DNA from: Roseiarcus sp963717215
GTDB lineage: Bacteria > Pseudomonadota > Alphaproteobacteria > Rhizobiales > Beijerinckiaceae
NCBI GenBank assembly: GCA_963717215.1
Contig: CAVQVS010000011.1
Coordinates: forward strand, 1 to 64,000
DNA: 64,000 nt
Reading direction: 5' to 3'
In this document: positions 9,769 to 20,314 of the stretch, piece after piece
How positions within the stretch are numbered: position 1 is the stretch's first letter
Layout: each line of letters starts with the position of its first letter
Notes under the pieces: generated by a model
What the model was told of the DNA's origin: nothing
Database searches by the model: none
What the model saw: only the letters and a program-made list of their open reading frames with translations
Position numbers and translations under genes: made by a program

Positions 9769-10623
9769 TTAATATCCCAGGCGCTTGGCCGCCGTAGCGT
9801 CACCCCACGCGATGAACGGGCCATTGCGCAATTTGCTTGTCGACCTTGCCGTAAGACAGCGGCGATCCAGAAGGATCGAGAACTCCGCCACCGGCCGCGC
9901 GCAAAACTGCGTCGCCCGCCGCCGTGTCCCATTCCATCGTTGGCGCGAACCGAGGATAGACGTCGCCAAGGCCCTCGGCGATGAGGCAAAACTTGAGCGA
10001 TGAACCCGCGAATCGCGTCTCTCCGATCGGCAATCTTTTGAGAAAGGAATCCGACTTCGGAATCGAGATGCGAGCGGCTTGCGAAAGCGACCAGGCTTGA
10101 TGGCGCGCTACGAGTCCTGATGCGCCGCCGCGATCCTTGGCCGGGCAACTCTGCCGCCGGGAAGCGCTTCGCACGTGAAGGCCGTTTCGCCCCCAACCCA
10201 CAGCCGACCGATCGCGGGCGCATAGACCGCGCCGGCGACGGGGACGCCCCGCTCGATCAGGGCGACATTGATCGTAAACTCGCCGTTGCCGGCGAGGAAT
10301 TCCCGCGTTCCATCGAGCGGATCAACCAATAGGAAACGCTCCGCGACTTGAGCCTTCGCCCCGGCGGCCATCGATTCCTCAGCGCACACGGGCGGCATTG
10401 GCGCGAGGCTCGTGAGATATTCGCAGATGATGGCTTCGGCCCGATGATCGGCGGATGTCACCGGACTGCCGTCTTCTTTCGAGGCGACCGAGCAGCCCTG
10501 GTCGTATTCCTCCATCACCGCCGGGCCGGCCGCGAGCGTGGCCTTCGCAAGAAACAAGGCGATTTCGTCCCGGCTCGCGCGGTCTAGCGAGAAGAGACTT
10601 GGATCCCGGAGAACAGAACTCAC
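9769..10623 (-). CDS. cysQ: 3'(2'),5'-bisphosphate nucleotidase CysQ (frameshifted)
   Basis: CysQ is a Mg-dependent phosphatase of the inositol monophosphatase superfamily; it clears PAP/PAPS from sulfate assimilation. Motifs seen: SPVTSADHRAEAII, the metal site FLLVDPLDGTREFLAGNGEFTINVALIERGVPVAGAVYAP, and the second site APTMEWDTAAGDAVLRAAGGGV. Two frame changes are needed, near 10115 (after the GGETAFTCE region) and near 9845 (before LRNGPFIAWGD). The GTG at 10623 (VSSVLRDPSLFS) has a GGGAAG ribosome binding site and fits the family start. It is divergent from chpT. Confidence 0.85.
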
Positions 10624-10797
10624 GTTGTCTTCCCATCTCAGTCGACGGCCTGCCGAAGCGACGCATTGGCGCAAATGAGGCTGGATCGCAACCGGTATGC
10701 GAATTGGATAGACAGGATTCGAATCAGGCAGACGCGGCCGCCTGCGCCTCTGCCTCGGACCAAAGGCCCTGAAATCGAACCCAGGATCGAACGCTTG

Positions 10798-11493
10798 ATG
10801 ATGGCCTCGCTAACACCACTCGACCTCGCCGCCTTGCTCTGCTCGCGCGTCTGCCACGACGTGATCAGCCCGGTTGGAGCGATCATCAACGGCCTCGAGG
10901 TCCTCGATGGCGAGGAAGACGAAGAGATGCGCACTGTGGCCATGGAGCTCATCAAGAAGAGCGCAGTCTCAGCCTCCGCACGCCTTCAATTTTGCCGGCT
11001 GGCGTTCGGCGCCGCCGGTTCCTTCGGGGCGTTGCTCGACACGGGCGACGCAGAGAAAGTCGTGAGGGAACTTCTCGCCAACGGCCGCACGGTTTTGGAA
11101 TGGAACTCTGCCCGGCGGATGGCGTCGAGAACTTCGGTCAAGCTTTTGCTCAACCTCTGCCTGATCGCGGCGAGCGCCGTGCCCCGAGGGGGGGTCATCA
11201 GCGTGGACATTTCGGGCGAAGACGACGCCATGACGATGCGCGTCGAGGCCAAGGGTGTGAACGCGAAATTGTCCCACAACGCGGCCGATTTTCTCACCAA
11301 CGCCGTCCCCAACGAGCCGGTCGACGGCCATTCCATTCAGCTCTATTTCACAACGCTTCTGGCCCGCGAGTGTCAGGCCACGCTTAGCGTCTCGACTTCG
11401 CCCGAGACCGTCACACTAACCGTCGATCCGGCGCCTCGTACGAGGAACGTCGAGGTTGCCGCCTATTCCGCTGACGGCTCAACCGCCGCATAA
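10798..11493 (+). CDS. chpT: Histidine phosphotransferase ChpT
   Basis: ChpT passes phosphate from the hybrid kinase CckA to the cell-cycle regulators CtrA and CpdR. The 231-residue product has the DHp-like helical hairpin with the phospho-acceptor in LCSRVCHDVISPVGAIINGLEVL (His at about residue 21). A degenerate, ATP-binding-like domain follows (VKLLLNLCLIAASAVPRGGVISVDI), as in ChpT. The start could be either of two adjacent ATGs (10798 or 10801). It is a single gene, converging on the DUF4167 gene. Its presence supports reading the CtrA-type motifs elsewhere in the window as functional. Confidence 0.92.
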   Translation: MMASLTPLDLAALLCSRVCHDVISPVGAIINGLEVLDGEEDEEMRTVAMELIKKSAVSASARLQFCRLAFGAAGSFGALLDTGDAEKVVRELLANGRTVLEWNSARRMASRTSVKLLLNLCLIAASAVPRGGVISVDISGEDDAMTMRVEAKGVNAKLSHNAADFLTNAVPNEPVDGHSIQLYFTTLLARECQATLSVSTSPETVTLTVDPAPRTRNVEVAAYSADGSTAA

Positions 11494-11540
11494 GCCGCCG
11501 TTGCGCCCAATCGGACGCAATCGGACCGCCGCGCTGTCGT

Positions 11541-12495
11541 CTATTCCCTCACAGGCGTGTCGTCTGCGATTTCCGGAGCCGCGTCCGGTTGCTCGCCGTC
11601 GCCTGAATTCGACCCGCCAAATCCATAGGGCGACCGCAGCCTTCGCCGTCGACCTCGGGGGGGAAAAGCGCTTCCCTCTGACGGCGACTTCAAATCCCGC
11701 GGGAGCAACCTCGGGCGCAACGGCGGGCGGCGACGGAGCCGCCGTCTCAGGCGAGGGCGCGCTCAAGGCTGAATCTGTATTGTTGATCCTGGGGCTCGCC
11801 GTTATGAACGTAGGAAGCCCCGGCGCTGCAGTGTCTGCGACAGGTTCACGCGGCGGCTGGGGATCGCGATAGGGCCGGAAATCCCGCGGGCGACCATCGC
11901 GTCCATTTCGATTGTCGCGATAGCCCTCGTTGCGGTCTTGATAAGGGCGATCGGGTCGCGGACCCCGGTCCTGAAATCGATTGCCCTGACGATCCTGCCG
12001 GGGCGCAAAGCCTCCCCGATCGTTTCCCTGGCGTTCCGGCTCGTAAGCCGGTCTGTCGGCGAACGGCTGCGGGGCGTTCGGCGCGGCGGCCGGTTGAGGC
12101 TGAAATCCTTGCTGCTGCGGAAAAACGGGTTGCCGTTCCGCGGGCGAAGCAAAACGATCCGACAGCGCGTCAAAATCGCCGTCATCCTCGAGGTCGTTCT
12201 CATCCTCGCCGGGGGGGCGCTGCTGTCCGCTCTGGGCGAGCGCCTGTGCAGCCTGTGCAGCGGCAATAAGCCGGTAGTAATGTTCGGCGTGCTGCAAGTA
12301 GTTCTCCGCCGCGACCGGATCGCCGCCGGTGTGAGCGTCTCTTGCAAGCTGAAGATATTTTTCCGCGACGTGATGCGCATTGCCGCGTATTTTCACGTCT
12401 GGTCCATTCGATTCGTAGGATCGCGTCAAAGGATTGGGCCCTCGCCGATTATTCGTCGGCCGGCCGCGCATCCTCTTATTCTGACCTGGTCTCAT
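11541..12495 (-). CDS. DUF4167 protein, RNA-binding-like (frameshifted near the 3' end)
   Basis: The N-terminus MRPGQNKRMRGRPTNNRRGPNPLTRSYESNGPDVKIRGNAHHVAEKYLQLARDAHTGGDPVAAENYLQHAEHYYRLI is the DUF4167 domain (about residues 1-80), a hallmark of Hyphomicrobiales. A long disordered Arg/Asp/Pro-rich middle follows (RFQDRGPRPDRPYQDRNEGYRDNR). Within a run of G/C near 11655-11662 one base must be added or removed; the correct frame then ends QPDAAPEIADDTPVRE with a stop at 11541-11543, the usual family ending. The function is unknown; composition suggests nucleic-acid binding. Confidence 0.87.
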
Positions 12496-12964
12496 TTTGA
12501 CTTCCCAATATCCATCCAATTAGCCCACAGCTTCCGATCTTTTTCGGCCCAAGCTTTCTCGATTTTTCATATGAGAGAGACGATTCACGCCTTCGCTTCG
12601 TTCGGATGGGACTGATCTCGTCACATCCGGCGCGCGGACATGACCAATCGCATTGATCTCGATCCCGTGCGAATTTCCCTTTACCAGCGGCGCCCCATGC
12701 CGCGCTCGGACCATCATCCTACGTCCGAAAGGCCTTCTAGCAGGCCGCCTCGCCTAACCCCGTTCCCTGCCTCGGCAGCCCTTCCCACGATCAAATAGCT
12801 CGCGTTGGCTCGGGCGAAAGGCCAAGGCGGGGAAATTTGTGCTGCCGGCGAATCCTTTGCAACCAGAGTAGCGGTTTTTGCTCGGATAGCCAAGCCGCGA
12901 ATCAATCCAGCCTCGAATTCTGGGTCGAATCACAGAAGCGATAAAGCATAAGCGAGCGGATCGA
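12496..12964. other. Gene-free stretch upstream of the DUF4167 gene
   Basis: These 469 bases separate two minus-strand genes. Two short open frames (12520-12717 and 12714-12905, minus) have neither a clear ribosome binding site nor any recognisable sequence. I see no convincing hairpin apart from a weak GGCCT/AGGCC pair near 12731. prmC, often found before DUF4167 genes, is not here. The stretch presumably contains the DUF4167 promoter. Confidence 0.4.
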
Positions 12965-13576
12965 TCAGTTTTTGGCGGACCCTTGTACCGGTTCGACCGG
13001 GGCGCGGAAACCCTTTGGAGGGTCGGTTAGCCATTCGCGATCAGGCTCAGGACCAAGGGCCGCCGCGTCCGACTTGCCGCCCATTCCGACCCATTTCAGC
13101 GGGTTGAGATTGCTTAGCACCGTGGAGCTCGTTCCGCAACTGCCCTGGCACTTTACCGTTTGTCCGTCTGGATCCACCGCACGGATGGTTACGGGTTCGT
13201 TGGCCGGAAACCCGTGCGTATAGCGCAGACGCGCATCGCCCACTCCGGCGATTGATTTCTTTGCCTCGTCCTTGAGCGCTTTCTTGCGCACAATCTCTTG
13301 GTTCACGGGCCACGCCGGATCAGCGACAGCGGACGCGCTAGGCGGCGGCAACTCGGTATTCGGGGGCAGAACAAGCTTGCCGTGTTCGCGATATTCGATC
13401 GGCGGGGGCTTTTCCCCACCGCCGAGACCCGTAATCCCGACAACCGGACCGAATAGAGATCCAATTCCTTGCCATAGAGGCGCAGCGCCGTCGTCGCCCG
13501 CCCAACTGGGCGAACTGACCAAACTGGCGGACGCCAACGTCAAGACGACCGCCGCTGACCGCAAACCAAAGCCCAT
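12965..13576 (-). CDS. Secreted hypothetical protein in the ileS-lspA cluster
   Basis: This encodes 203 residues. It starts MGFGLRSAAVVLTLASASLVSSPSWAGDDG, a clear Sec signal peptide with likely cleavage after SWA (about residue 27). The mature part is hydrophilic and proline-rich, with a Cys pair (VKCQGSCG) that could form a disulfide, and no family I recognise. The ATG at 13576 is chosen for the AGAGGTC ribosome binding site and the signal peptide; the longer frame adds 31 residues of no signal type. It follows lspA by 131 bases on the same strand, and a secreted protein at this place is common in the order. Confidence 0.75.
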   Translation of the reverse strand: MGFGLRSAAVVLTLASASLVSSPSWAGDDGAAPLWQGIGSLFGPVVGITGLGGGEKPPPIEYREHGKLVLPPNTELPPPSASAVADPAWPVNQEIVRKKALKDEAKKSIAGVGDARLRYTHGFPANEPVTIRAVDPDGQTVKCQGSCGTSSTVLSNLNPLKWVGMGGKSDAAALGPEPDREWLTDPPKGFRAPVEPVQGSAKN

Positions 13577-13707
13577 CGTCGGGACCTCTTTTCGTCCGGA
13601 AGCGTTGCGACAACGGTTCAACGCTGGCGTATCTCGCCATGAATTCCGGCTATTCGATGACGATTGCAACTCCGTTAATCTCCGCCTGAGCGAATCTCTA
13701 GCTTGGG

Positions 13708-14211
13708 CTATGATACGGGCTCCCGTGACTTTGACTCTTTCGGCGCTCCCGGGGCCAGCAACAAGTCGAGAATCAAGAGCGCGACCCCGACATTGATGGC
13801 GGCGTCTGCAGCATTGAAGACGAAAAAGTGCCGACCAAAGCCGTGCAGATCGAGATAGTCGACGACGGCGCCGTGCGCAACCCGATCAATTGCATTGCCC
13901 AGAGCGCCGCCGATAATCAATCCAAGGCCGACGGCGGGAAGCGCCGATCGAGATCGAATCAGCCACAAAATCAGTAAGCCCGTCACCGCCAAAGTCAGCG
14001 CCACCAGCGCGATCTGACCCGAGGGCGAATCACGGGCGAACAAGCTGAATGAAATGCCCCGGTTCCAGCGCAGCGCGAGATCGAGGAACGGCGTGAGGGG
14101 CGTGGGCTCGACGTCGGATCCCATGGAATAGGACAGAACGCCAGCTTTCACGATTTGGTCGACCAGCACCACGGCGAGCGCGACCACGCCGCCCACCGCT
14201 GGAGGCTTCAT
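13708..14211 (-). CDS. lspA: Lipoprotein signal peptidase (signal peptidase II)
   Basis: LspA cleaves the signal peptide of prolipoproteins after lipidation. The 167-residue protein has four hydrophobic helices. The two catalytic aspartates lie in GGALGNAIDRVAHGAVVDYLDLHG and VFNAADAAINVGVALLI, in the family spacing. The start overlaps the ileS stop (ATGA), so it is coupled to ileS. The cluster also yields a substrate candidate elsewhere in the window, the lipoprotein CpaD. Confidence 0.95.
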   Translation of the reverse strand: MKPPAVGGVVALAVVLVDQIVKAGVLSYSMGSDVEPTPLTPFLDLALRWNRGISFSLFARDSPSGQIALVALTLAVTGLLILWLIRSRSALPAVGLGLIIGGALGNAIDRVAHGAVVDYLDLHGFGRHFFVFNAADAAINVGVALLILDLLLAPGAPKESKSREPVS

Positions 14212-17163
14212 GGCAGGCGACCCGTATCTTTAAGTTCGCGAAGCGCCTCCGCGTCGCGAGGGGTCACGTCGGGAAAATCGGGCGAAGCCGTGGCTGGATC
14301 AAAGTAGCGCCATGAGCGCGCGCATTTGACGCCCTGGGCCCGTTCCACAACGACGCCAACGTCTGGCGTTTCCGGCAGGCGAAAGGCCTTTGCGGGCATC
14401 GGCGTGCCGAATTCGATCGCAATGTCCGAGGTGATGCAGACCTCAGCGAAATCGATGCCCTCGAGCGCCTTCAGGTGCTCGGGATTGCTGAGATAGACCC
14501 GCGGCGCGGCCTCGAGGGACGAGCCGATCTCCTTCTCGGCGCGCGCGATCTCGATCGCGCCGGTGACGACAAGCCGCAACATGCGGATCGTCTCCCAGGT
14601 CTTGGCCAGTTGGTCATCGCGCCACGCGGCGGGGATGGTTGGAAATTGCTCGAGATGGATCGAGCCATGGGCGCCGTCTCGCGCGCCCCAGGCTTCCTCG
14701 GCGGTGAAAACCAGGACCGGCGCGAGCCAGACCGTCACGGCGCGGAAAATGTGCTCGATCGCCTCCAACGACCCGCGCCGTCTGACGCTCGAGGGCGGAT
14801 CGCAGTAGAGCGCGTCCTTGCGAATGTCGAAATAGAAGGCGGAGAGGTCTGCGTTCATGAACGAGGTCAGCATCGCGATGACGCGGGCAAAGTCGAAGTT
14901 CTCGTAAGCTTCGCGAACCTTCAAATCGAGTTCGGCAAGCTTGTGCAACATCAGGCGCTCGAGCCCGGTCATTGCCGAATGGCCGACGGCATCACCAGGT
15001 TCCCGATGAGCGAGAGTTCCAAGCATCCAGCGAAGCGTGTTGCGCAGCTTGCGGTAATTGTCGCTGACGGCTTTCAGGATTTCGGGGCCAATACGCTGAT
15101 CGTCGGTATAGTCGACACTGGCTACCCATAGACGCAGGATGTCGGCGCCGGAAACGCGGATGACATCCTGCGGGAAGGTCTGGTTGCCCAGCGACTTCGA
15201 CATTTTGCGACCGCTCGCATCGAGCGTGAACCCGTGGGTCAGCACCACATCAAATGGGGCGCGCCCGCGGGTGCCGCAGCTTTCCAAAAGCGACGACTGA
15301 AACCAGCCACGATGCTGGTCCGAGCCCTCGAGATACATCACGGTGTCGTCGCCGCCGTCGACCGCTCGCCGGATGCCGGCCAAGCCCGGAAAGTGCTCGG
15401 GGTCTTCGAGGACGAAGGCGTGGGTGGAGCCGGAGTCGAACCAGACTTCGACCAGGTCGTCGACCTTGTCGTAAGCGTTGGCGTCGTGCTTTGCGCCCAG
15501 GAAGCGTTCCTTCGCTCCTTGAGCGAACCAGGCGTCCGCGCCCTCCTTCTCATAGGCGTCGGCGATCCGCGCGTTCACCTCTTCGTCGAACAGGATTTCG
15601 TGACCGTCCTTGCGGACGAAAATCGATAAGGGGACGCCCCAGGCGCGCTGACGAGACAACACCCAATCGGGCTTGTTGGCGACCATGCCCTTGATCCGGT
15701 TCTCGCCCGATGGCGGCGCCCATCGCGTCCGTTCGATCGCGTCGACCGCAAGGGCGCGCAGCGTCTTGCCGCCTTGCGCATTGGCGAACGGCCGGTCCAT
15801 CGCCAGGAACCATTGCGGCGTGTTGCGAAAGATCACCGGCGTCTTCGATCGCCAGCTGTGCGGATATTGGTGTTTGAGCTTTCCGCGCGCGACGAGCGCG
15901 CCTGCCTCGATCAAGCGCGTCAATGACGGCTTTGTTCGCGTCGCCGGTTTTGCCTTTGTCGGTGATGACGCGCTTGCCCTCGAAGCCCGGCGCCTCGTCG
16001 GTGAGCGCGCCGTTCTCGTCGACGGTGTAGGGAATGCGGGGATCGATTCCGCGCTCCTGGAGGAGCCGCGTGCTCGCGGTCCAGAGCTCGAAGTCCTCGC
16101 GCCCGTGGCCCGGCGCGGTGTGGACGAAGCCCGTGCCGGCGTCTTCCGTCACATGGTCGCCATCGAGCAAAGGGACGACAAACGCGTAGCCATGGGCATG
16201 AAGAGGGTGAGCGCAAACCATCGCGGCGAGCGCATCGCCTTTCACTTCGCCCAGAAATTCGAACGCGCTGACCCTGGCTGCGTCGAAAACGCTTTGCGCG
16301 AGTGACTGGGCCACGATGTAAGTCGCTCCGACCTTCGCCCAATTGTCGGCCGCAGCATCCGTTACCCGATACCGCCCATAGGGGATGCGTCGAGAGAAGG
16401 CGATCGCGCGGTTTCCGGGAATCGTCCACGGCGTCGTGGTCCAGATGAGGATCGAGGCGTCCTGGCCCTCGACCGGGAACGCTACATACACCGTGTCGCT
16501 CACATGGTCCTCGTATTCGACCTCGGCCTCCGCAAGCGCCGTCTTCTCGACCACGCTCCACATCACCGGCTTCGAGCCGCGATAGAGCAGCCCGCTCGCG
16601 ACGAATTTGAAGATTTCGCGGGCGATCTGCGCTTCGGCCGGATAGCTCATCGTCGTGTAGGGATGATCCCAGTCGCCGACGACGCCGAGCCGCTTGAATT
16701 CTTCCCGCTGCACGGAGAGCCAATGCTCGGCATAGGCGCGGCATTCCTTGCGGAAGGCGATGATGGCTTGCGAATCCGAGAAGTCAGGCTTCACCTTGCC
16801 TTTGCTGCGGTAGAATTCCTCCTCGACCTTCCATTCGATCGGCAGTCCGTGACAGTCCCAGCCGGGCACGTAATTGGATTCCCGGCCCGTCATCTGATGC
16901 GAACGGACGACAATGTCCTTCAGCGTCTTGTTGAGCGCCGTGCCGATGTGAACGTTGCCGTTGGCGTAAGGAGGCCCGTCGTGGAGGACGAATTTGGGGC
17001 GACCTTTGCCGCTCTCGCGCAGTTCGGCATACAAATTCTCGCGCGCCCAGCGCGCCAGAATTTCCGGCTCCTTCTGCGGCAGACCCCCGCGCATGGGAAA
17101 GTCGGTCTTCGGCAGGTAGAGTGTGCGCGAATAATCGAGAGTTGAGACGGACGCGTCGGACAT
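14208..17163 (-). CDS. ileS: Isoleucyl-tRNA synthetase (one frameshift)
   Basis: This class I synthetase charges tRNA-Ile. The N-terminus MSDASVSTLDYSRTLYLPKTDFPMRGGLPQKEPEIL is followed by the HIGH signature (PYANGNVHIGTALNK), the editing domain with ILIWTTTPWTIPGNRAI, and KMSKS (GRKMSKSLGN). The C-terminus KCARSWRYFDPATASPDFPDV keeps only one of the zinc-finger cysteines, as usual in this order. The total is about 985 residues. An extra T near 15917 (in GCGCTTGATCGAG, after NKAVIDAL) breaks the frame; as ileS is essential this is almost certainly an error. The ATG at 17163 is chosen from the family start. Confidence 0.95.
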
Positions 17164-17281
17164 TGTGTGTGAAGCCAAATTCGGTTTCGGAAGCAAGGTT
17201 TTGTTTTGTAAGCAAGAGCGGCGTGGATTAGAGGATTTGGCGTGATCCCACAAATTCAGATCTTAGCGCCGGCCCGACCTT

Positions 17282-17310
17282 TCCGGCGCGGCCGCATTTG
17301 GGCCGCGCCG
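17282..17310. repeat. Perfect GC-rich hairpin between ribF and ileS
   Basis: CGGCGCGGCC, loop GCATTTG, GGCCGCGCCG form a perfect 10-bp stem in the gap between ribF and ileS (both minus). There is no T run on either side, so a repeat or mRNA-stability element is more likely than an intrinsic terminator. Confidence 0.5.
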
Positions 17311-17445
17311 GTTGGGACCGCCACGCCCTTGAGGGCGACCGCAGCGACGCGCCGAGCGTAATTTACCGGCCCATCAATCTTATCAGTGGCTTAAGATACC
17401 GTTCCGCGCTGAAAATGGCGCTCATCACTTCCCTTTAGACGCTGT

Positions 17446-18396
17446 CTATCTGTTCGACCGACGGCGTTCGAGAATCGCGCGCGCTCGCTCCTTGTCGCGC
17501 TGCATTTCCGCCTTGAGCGCGTCCAAGGAGTCGAACTTCAGCTCGTCCCGAATGCGCTCGATGAACTCCACTTCCATCTCGCGCCCATAAAGGTCATCGT
17601 CGAAATCGAGGAGATGAACCTCAAGCAGCGGCGGGCCGTCGTCGACTGTCGGGCGGGTGCCGAAGCTGGCGACCGCCGGATAGGCGCGCCCGTCGATTAG
17701 CGCCACGACGGCGTAAACGCCGTGAGCAAGCCGGTTGCCGGGCTCAAGCGCGATATTCGCCGTCGGCACGCCAAGGGTGCGCCCCAGGCGCTGGCCCGAA
17801 ATGACTCGGCCTGAGACCGAATAATTGCGTCCGAGACCATGGGCCGCAGCGGCGAGATCGCCGCGCTCGAGGGCCTTGCGAATGGCGCTCGAGGAGAAAA
17901 CCCCCGAATCGTCTTCCACCTTGGTGACGACCTCGACCCCAAAGCCGTGCCTGGCGCCGGCTTCGGCGAGTGTGGCTGGGGAGCCGGACCGGCCTTTGCC
18001 AAAATGAAAGTCCCATCCGACGATGACCGCGCTCGCTCCGAGCCGCTCCACCAGAACGTTAGTGACGAACGCGTCCGCGCTCATCGCGGCAAGCGCCGCG
18101 TCAAAATGAATGAGAACGAGACCGGTCAGGCCAAGCTCGGCGCATATTGCGGCTTTGTCCCGGGGCGGCGTCAATCGAAAAACGACCTGGCGTCCGGCAA
18201 AGAAGTCGACGGGATGGGGTTCGAACGTCAGGAGGGCGCTCGGGGCCGCTCTCTCTTTCGCCATCGCGACGGCGCGCCCGATGACGGCCTGATGCCCGCG
18301 ATGGAGCCCATCGAAATTCCCGATTGCGTAGACCGCGCCCTCCAGCCCGCGCGGCGGCAGCATCGGGTCCGTGGCGAGCACGAAGCCGTTGATCAT
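17446..18396 (-). CDS. ribF: Bifunctional riboflavin kinase / FAD synthetase
   Basis: RibF makes FMN from riboflavin and FAD from FMN. The 316-residue product has the N-terminal nucleotidyltransferase site (YAIGNFDGLHRGHQAVI at about residues 23-39, plus VIVGWDFHFGKGRSG and SSSAIRKAL). The C-terminal kinase domain carries GRTLGVPTANIAL and the catalytic region GVYAVVALIDGRAYPAVASFGTRPTVD. It is followed by ileS in the same direction, the conserved ribF-ileS-lspA order. Confidence 0.95.
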   Translation of the reverse strand: MINGFVLATDPMLPPRGLEGAVYAIGNFDGLHRGHQAVIGRAVAMAKERAAPSALLTFEPHPVDFFAGRQVVFRLTPPRDKAAICAELGLTGLVLIHFDAALAAMSADAFVTNVLVERLGASAVIVGWDFHFGKGRSGSPATLAEAGARHGFGVEVVTKVEDDSGVFSSSAIRKALERGDLAAAAHGLGRNYSVSGRVISGQRLGRTLGVPTANIALEPGNRLAHGVYAVVALIDGRAYPAVASFGTRPTVDDGPPLLEVHLLDFDDDLYGREMEVEFIERIRDELKFDSLDALKAEMQRDKERARAILERRRSNR

Positions 18397-18479
18397 TCAA
18401 GTCCTGCCGGGGCCAGGGGTTCCGCCGTCCCGTACCTGCGTTTCTCCGCTCACGCAACAGCCCTTAGCGCCTGGTACGG

Positions 18480-18929
18480 TCAACCGGCGGGGGACTTGAG
18501 CTTGGGCGTCGGCGGCACGCTGAGAACGCCCTCGCCGTCGAGGACGACCACGTCGCCGACGCGACACTCGCAATGCAGCCGGACGCGGCGATTCTTCTCG
18601 GTCAGCTCCGCCACCTCCACGCTGACGTCAACGATATCGCCGATCTTGACCGGACCGCGGAAATTCAAGGTCTGCGAGATGTAGACGGCGCCCGGCCCCG
18701 GCAGTCGCATGCCAATGACCCCGGAAATGAGGCTCGCGGTATAGAGCCCATGAACAATTCGGCCGCCAAACCGAGTCTTGCGGGCGAAATGCTCGGACAA
18801 ATGGATGGGATTGTGATCGCCCGAGAGCTCGGCGAAATGGATCACGTCTTCATTTTCGACGGTCTTGCGAATGGTCGCGCGCATGCCGAGCGCAAGATCG
18901 TCGAAGTAGAGCGTCTGAAACAGCTCCAT
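18480..18929 (-). CDS. MaoC-like dehydratase / hydratase
   Basis: This encodes 149 residues with the hot-dog fold hydratase-2 motif: HFAELSGDHNPIHLSEHFARKTRFGGRIVHGLYTASLISGVIG (catalytic Asp and His in SGDHNPIH). It resembles (R)-specific enoyl-CoA hydratases. The ATG at 18929 (MELFQTLYFDDL) is chosen; the upstream extension overlaps the HAD gene and is not family-like. It lies between the HAD hydrolase and ribF on the same strand. The natural substrate is unknown; a role in fatty-acid or polyhydroxyalkanoate metabolism is possible. Confidence 0.88.
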   Translation of the reverse strand: MELFQTLYFDDLALGMRATIRKTVENEDVIHFAELSGDHNPIHLSEHFARKTRFGGRIVHGLYTASLISGVIGMRLPGPGAVYISQTLNFRGPVKIGDIVDVSVEVAELTEKNRRVRLHCECRVGDVVVLDGEGVLSVPPTPKLKSPAG

Positions 18930-18940
18930 GGGCGGACCGC

Positions 18941-19843
18941 CTAGGGCCGAAGCACGGGAATGGCGGCGACGGGCCACACCGCGTTTTCGTCGTATAGTTC
19001 CTGCAGCGCAATCGGATCAGCCGGCAACTCCAGCATCTCCTTGTGCAAGGACCGGTGAATGCCGCCGGTGACGAAGAGCACGTCCAACCCGGCGCGGGCG
19101 GCCCCGATGACGTCTGTCCGCATGCCGTCCCCGATCGCGAGCACGCTAGACCTCGCGATCCGCTCGCCTCGAATGCGTTCGGCGAGCGTCAATGCCCGGT
19201 CGTAGATCGGCGCATAGGGCTTGCCCGCATAAACGACCGAGCCGCCAAGCTCCTCGTATCGACGCGCCAGCGCTCCCGCGCAATAGATGAGCGTCTCGCC
19301 GCGGTGGATCACGATGTCCGGATTGGCGCAAATCATCGCAAGCTCGCGAACCGCCATCGCCCGCAATTCAGGCTCATAGTCATCCAGCGCTTCGACCTCA
19401 TCGTTTCGAAGTCCGGTGCATAAAGCGTATTGGGCGTTTTCCAGCGCAACGAGTTTCGGCCGTGCGCCGCACGCCTCCGCCACGGCGTCGATGAGGGTCA
19501 AGTCGCGCTCCGGCCCAATGTGGAGGACCCGGTCGCCCCCCTGCTTTTCCATCAATTCGATCGTCACGTCGCCCGACGTGACGATCGCATCGAACGCGTC
19601 TGACGAAACCCCAAGCTTCAGCACTTGCCGTGCGATCGGCGGAGAGGGACGCGGCGCGTTGCTGATGAGAATGACGGCGCCGCCCCGCCTTCGGAACGAC
19701 ACAAGCGCGTCCGAGGCTTGCGCGAAAGAGGCCACGCCGTTGTGCAACACGCCCCAGATGTCGCACAAAATCACGTCATAGTGATCCGAGACCTCGCTGA
19801 GACCGGCGATTTGCCTGATGATTTGCGCCTGTTCTTGCCCCAT
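18941..19843 (-). CDS. HAD superfamily class IIA hydrolase
   Basis: This 300-residue protein is of the NagD/pNPPase-like type. Motif I is in YDVILCDIWGVLHNGV (nucleophile Asp at about 27), motif II in VILISNAPRPSPPIARQVL, the cap domain lies in the middle, and motifs III/IV are in YAGKPYAPIYDRAL and VLAIGDGMRTDVIGAARAGLDVLFVTGG. The proteobacterial subgroup with CDIWGVLHNG is common in this order. It probably acts on small sugar or nucleotide phosphates; the substrate is not known. Confidence 0.9.
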   Translation of the reverse strand: MGQEQAQIIRQIAGLSEVSDHYDVILCDIWGVLHNGVASFAQASDALVSFRRRGGAVILISNAPRPSPPIARQVLKLGVSSDAFDAIVTSGDVTIELMEKQGGDRVLHIGPERDLTLIDAVAEACGARPKLVALENAQYALCTGLRNDEVEALDDYEPELRAMAVRELAMICANPDIVIHRGETLIYCAGALARRYEELGGSVVYAGKPYAPIYDRALTLAERIRGERIARSSVLAIGDGMRTDVIGAARAGLDVLFVTGGIHRSLHKEMLELPADPIALQELYDENAVWPVAAIPVLRP

Positions 19844-19989
19844 CGCCCGGCTCGGCTAGGCGACGACTTCATTCGTGTCAAGGCATCGATGTTCGCCGCG
19901 GCTGCGGTCCGCGTCCGTCGCCTGCTTGACGACGCCTGGGTTGGTTCCTAGCTATTGGGCGCGGCAAGCACGCCGTCTTTGAGGACGCC

Positions 19990-20313
19990 ATGTCAGTAAC
20001 GGCCAAAGTGACGGACGCGAGTTTCGACACCGATGTCATCAATTCCCAGGAGCCCGTGGTCGTCGACTTCTGGGCCGAATGGTGCGGGCCATGCCGCATG
20101 ATCGGGCCAGCGCTGGAAGAAATCGCCACCGAAATGAACGGCAAGGTGAAAATCGCCAAGCTGAATGTCGACGAGAATCCGGGCGTCGCCAGCAAATATG
20201 GCATCCGATCGATTCCGACGCTAATGGTGTTCAAAGGCGGCAAGCAGGTGGCCACCAAGACCGGAGCGGGTCCGAAGAGCGAGCTGTCCCGCTGGATCAG
20301 CGCTTCGGTTTAA
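19990..20313 (+). CDS. trxA: Thioredoxin
   Basis: This is a cytoplasmic disulfide reductase of 107 residues. The active site is VVDFWAEWCGPCRMIGPAL (WCGPC at about residues 31-35), followed by the cis-proline loop SIPTLMVFKGGK. A GAGGA ribosome binding site lies before the ATG. It is a single gene, converging on the histidine kinase gene. Confidence 0.97.
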   Translation: MSVTAKVTDASFDTDVINSQEPVVVDFWAEWCGPCRMIGPALEEIATEMNGKVKIAKLNVDENPGVASKYGIRSIPTLMVFKGGKQVATKTGAGPKSELSRWISASV

Positions 20314-20314
20314 C

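Noticed and set aside
10700..10730. GGATTCGAATC-like sequence suggesting a tRNA T-loop
   Set aside because: No acceptor, D or anticodon stems can be formed around it; it is in the leader of chpT.
12520..12905. Two short minus-strand frames before the DUF4167 gene, considered as a prmC remnant
   Set aside because: Neither resembles the PrmC C-terminus (no NPPY motif or typical ending), and neither has a ribosome binding site.
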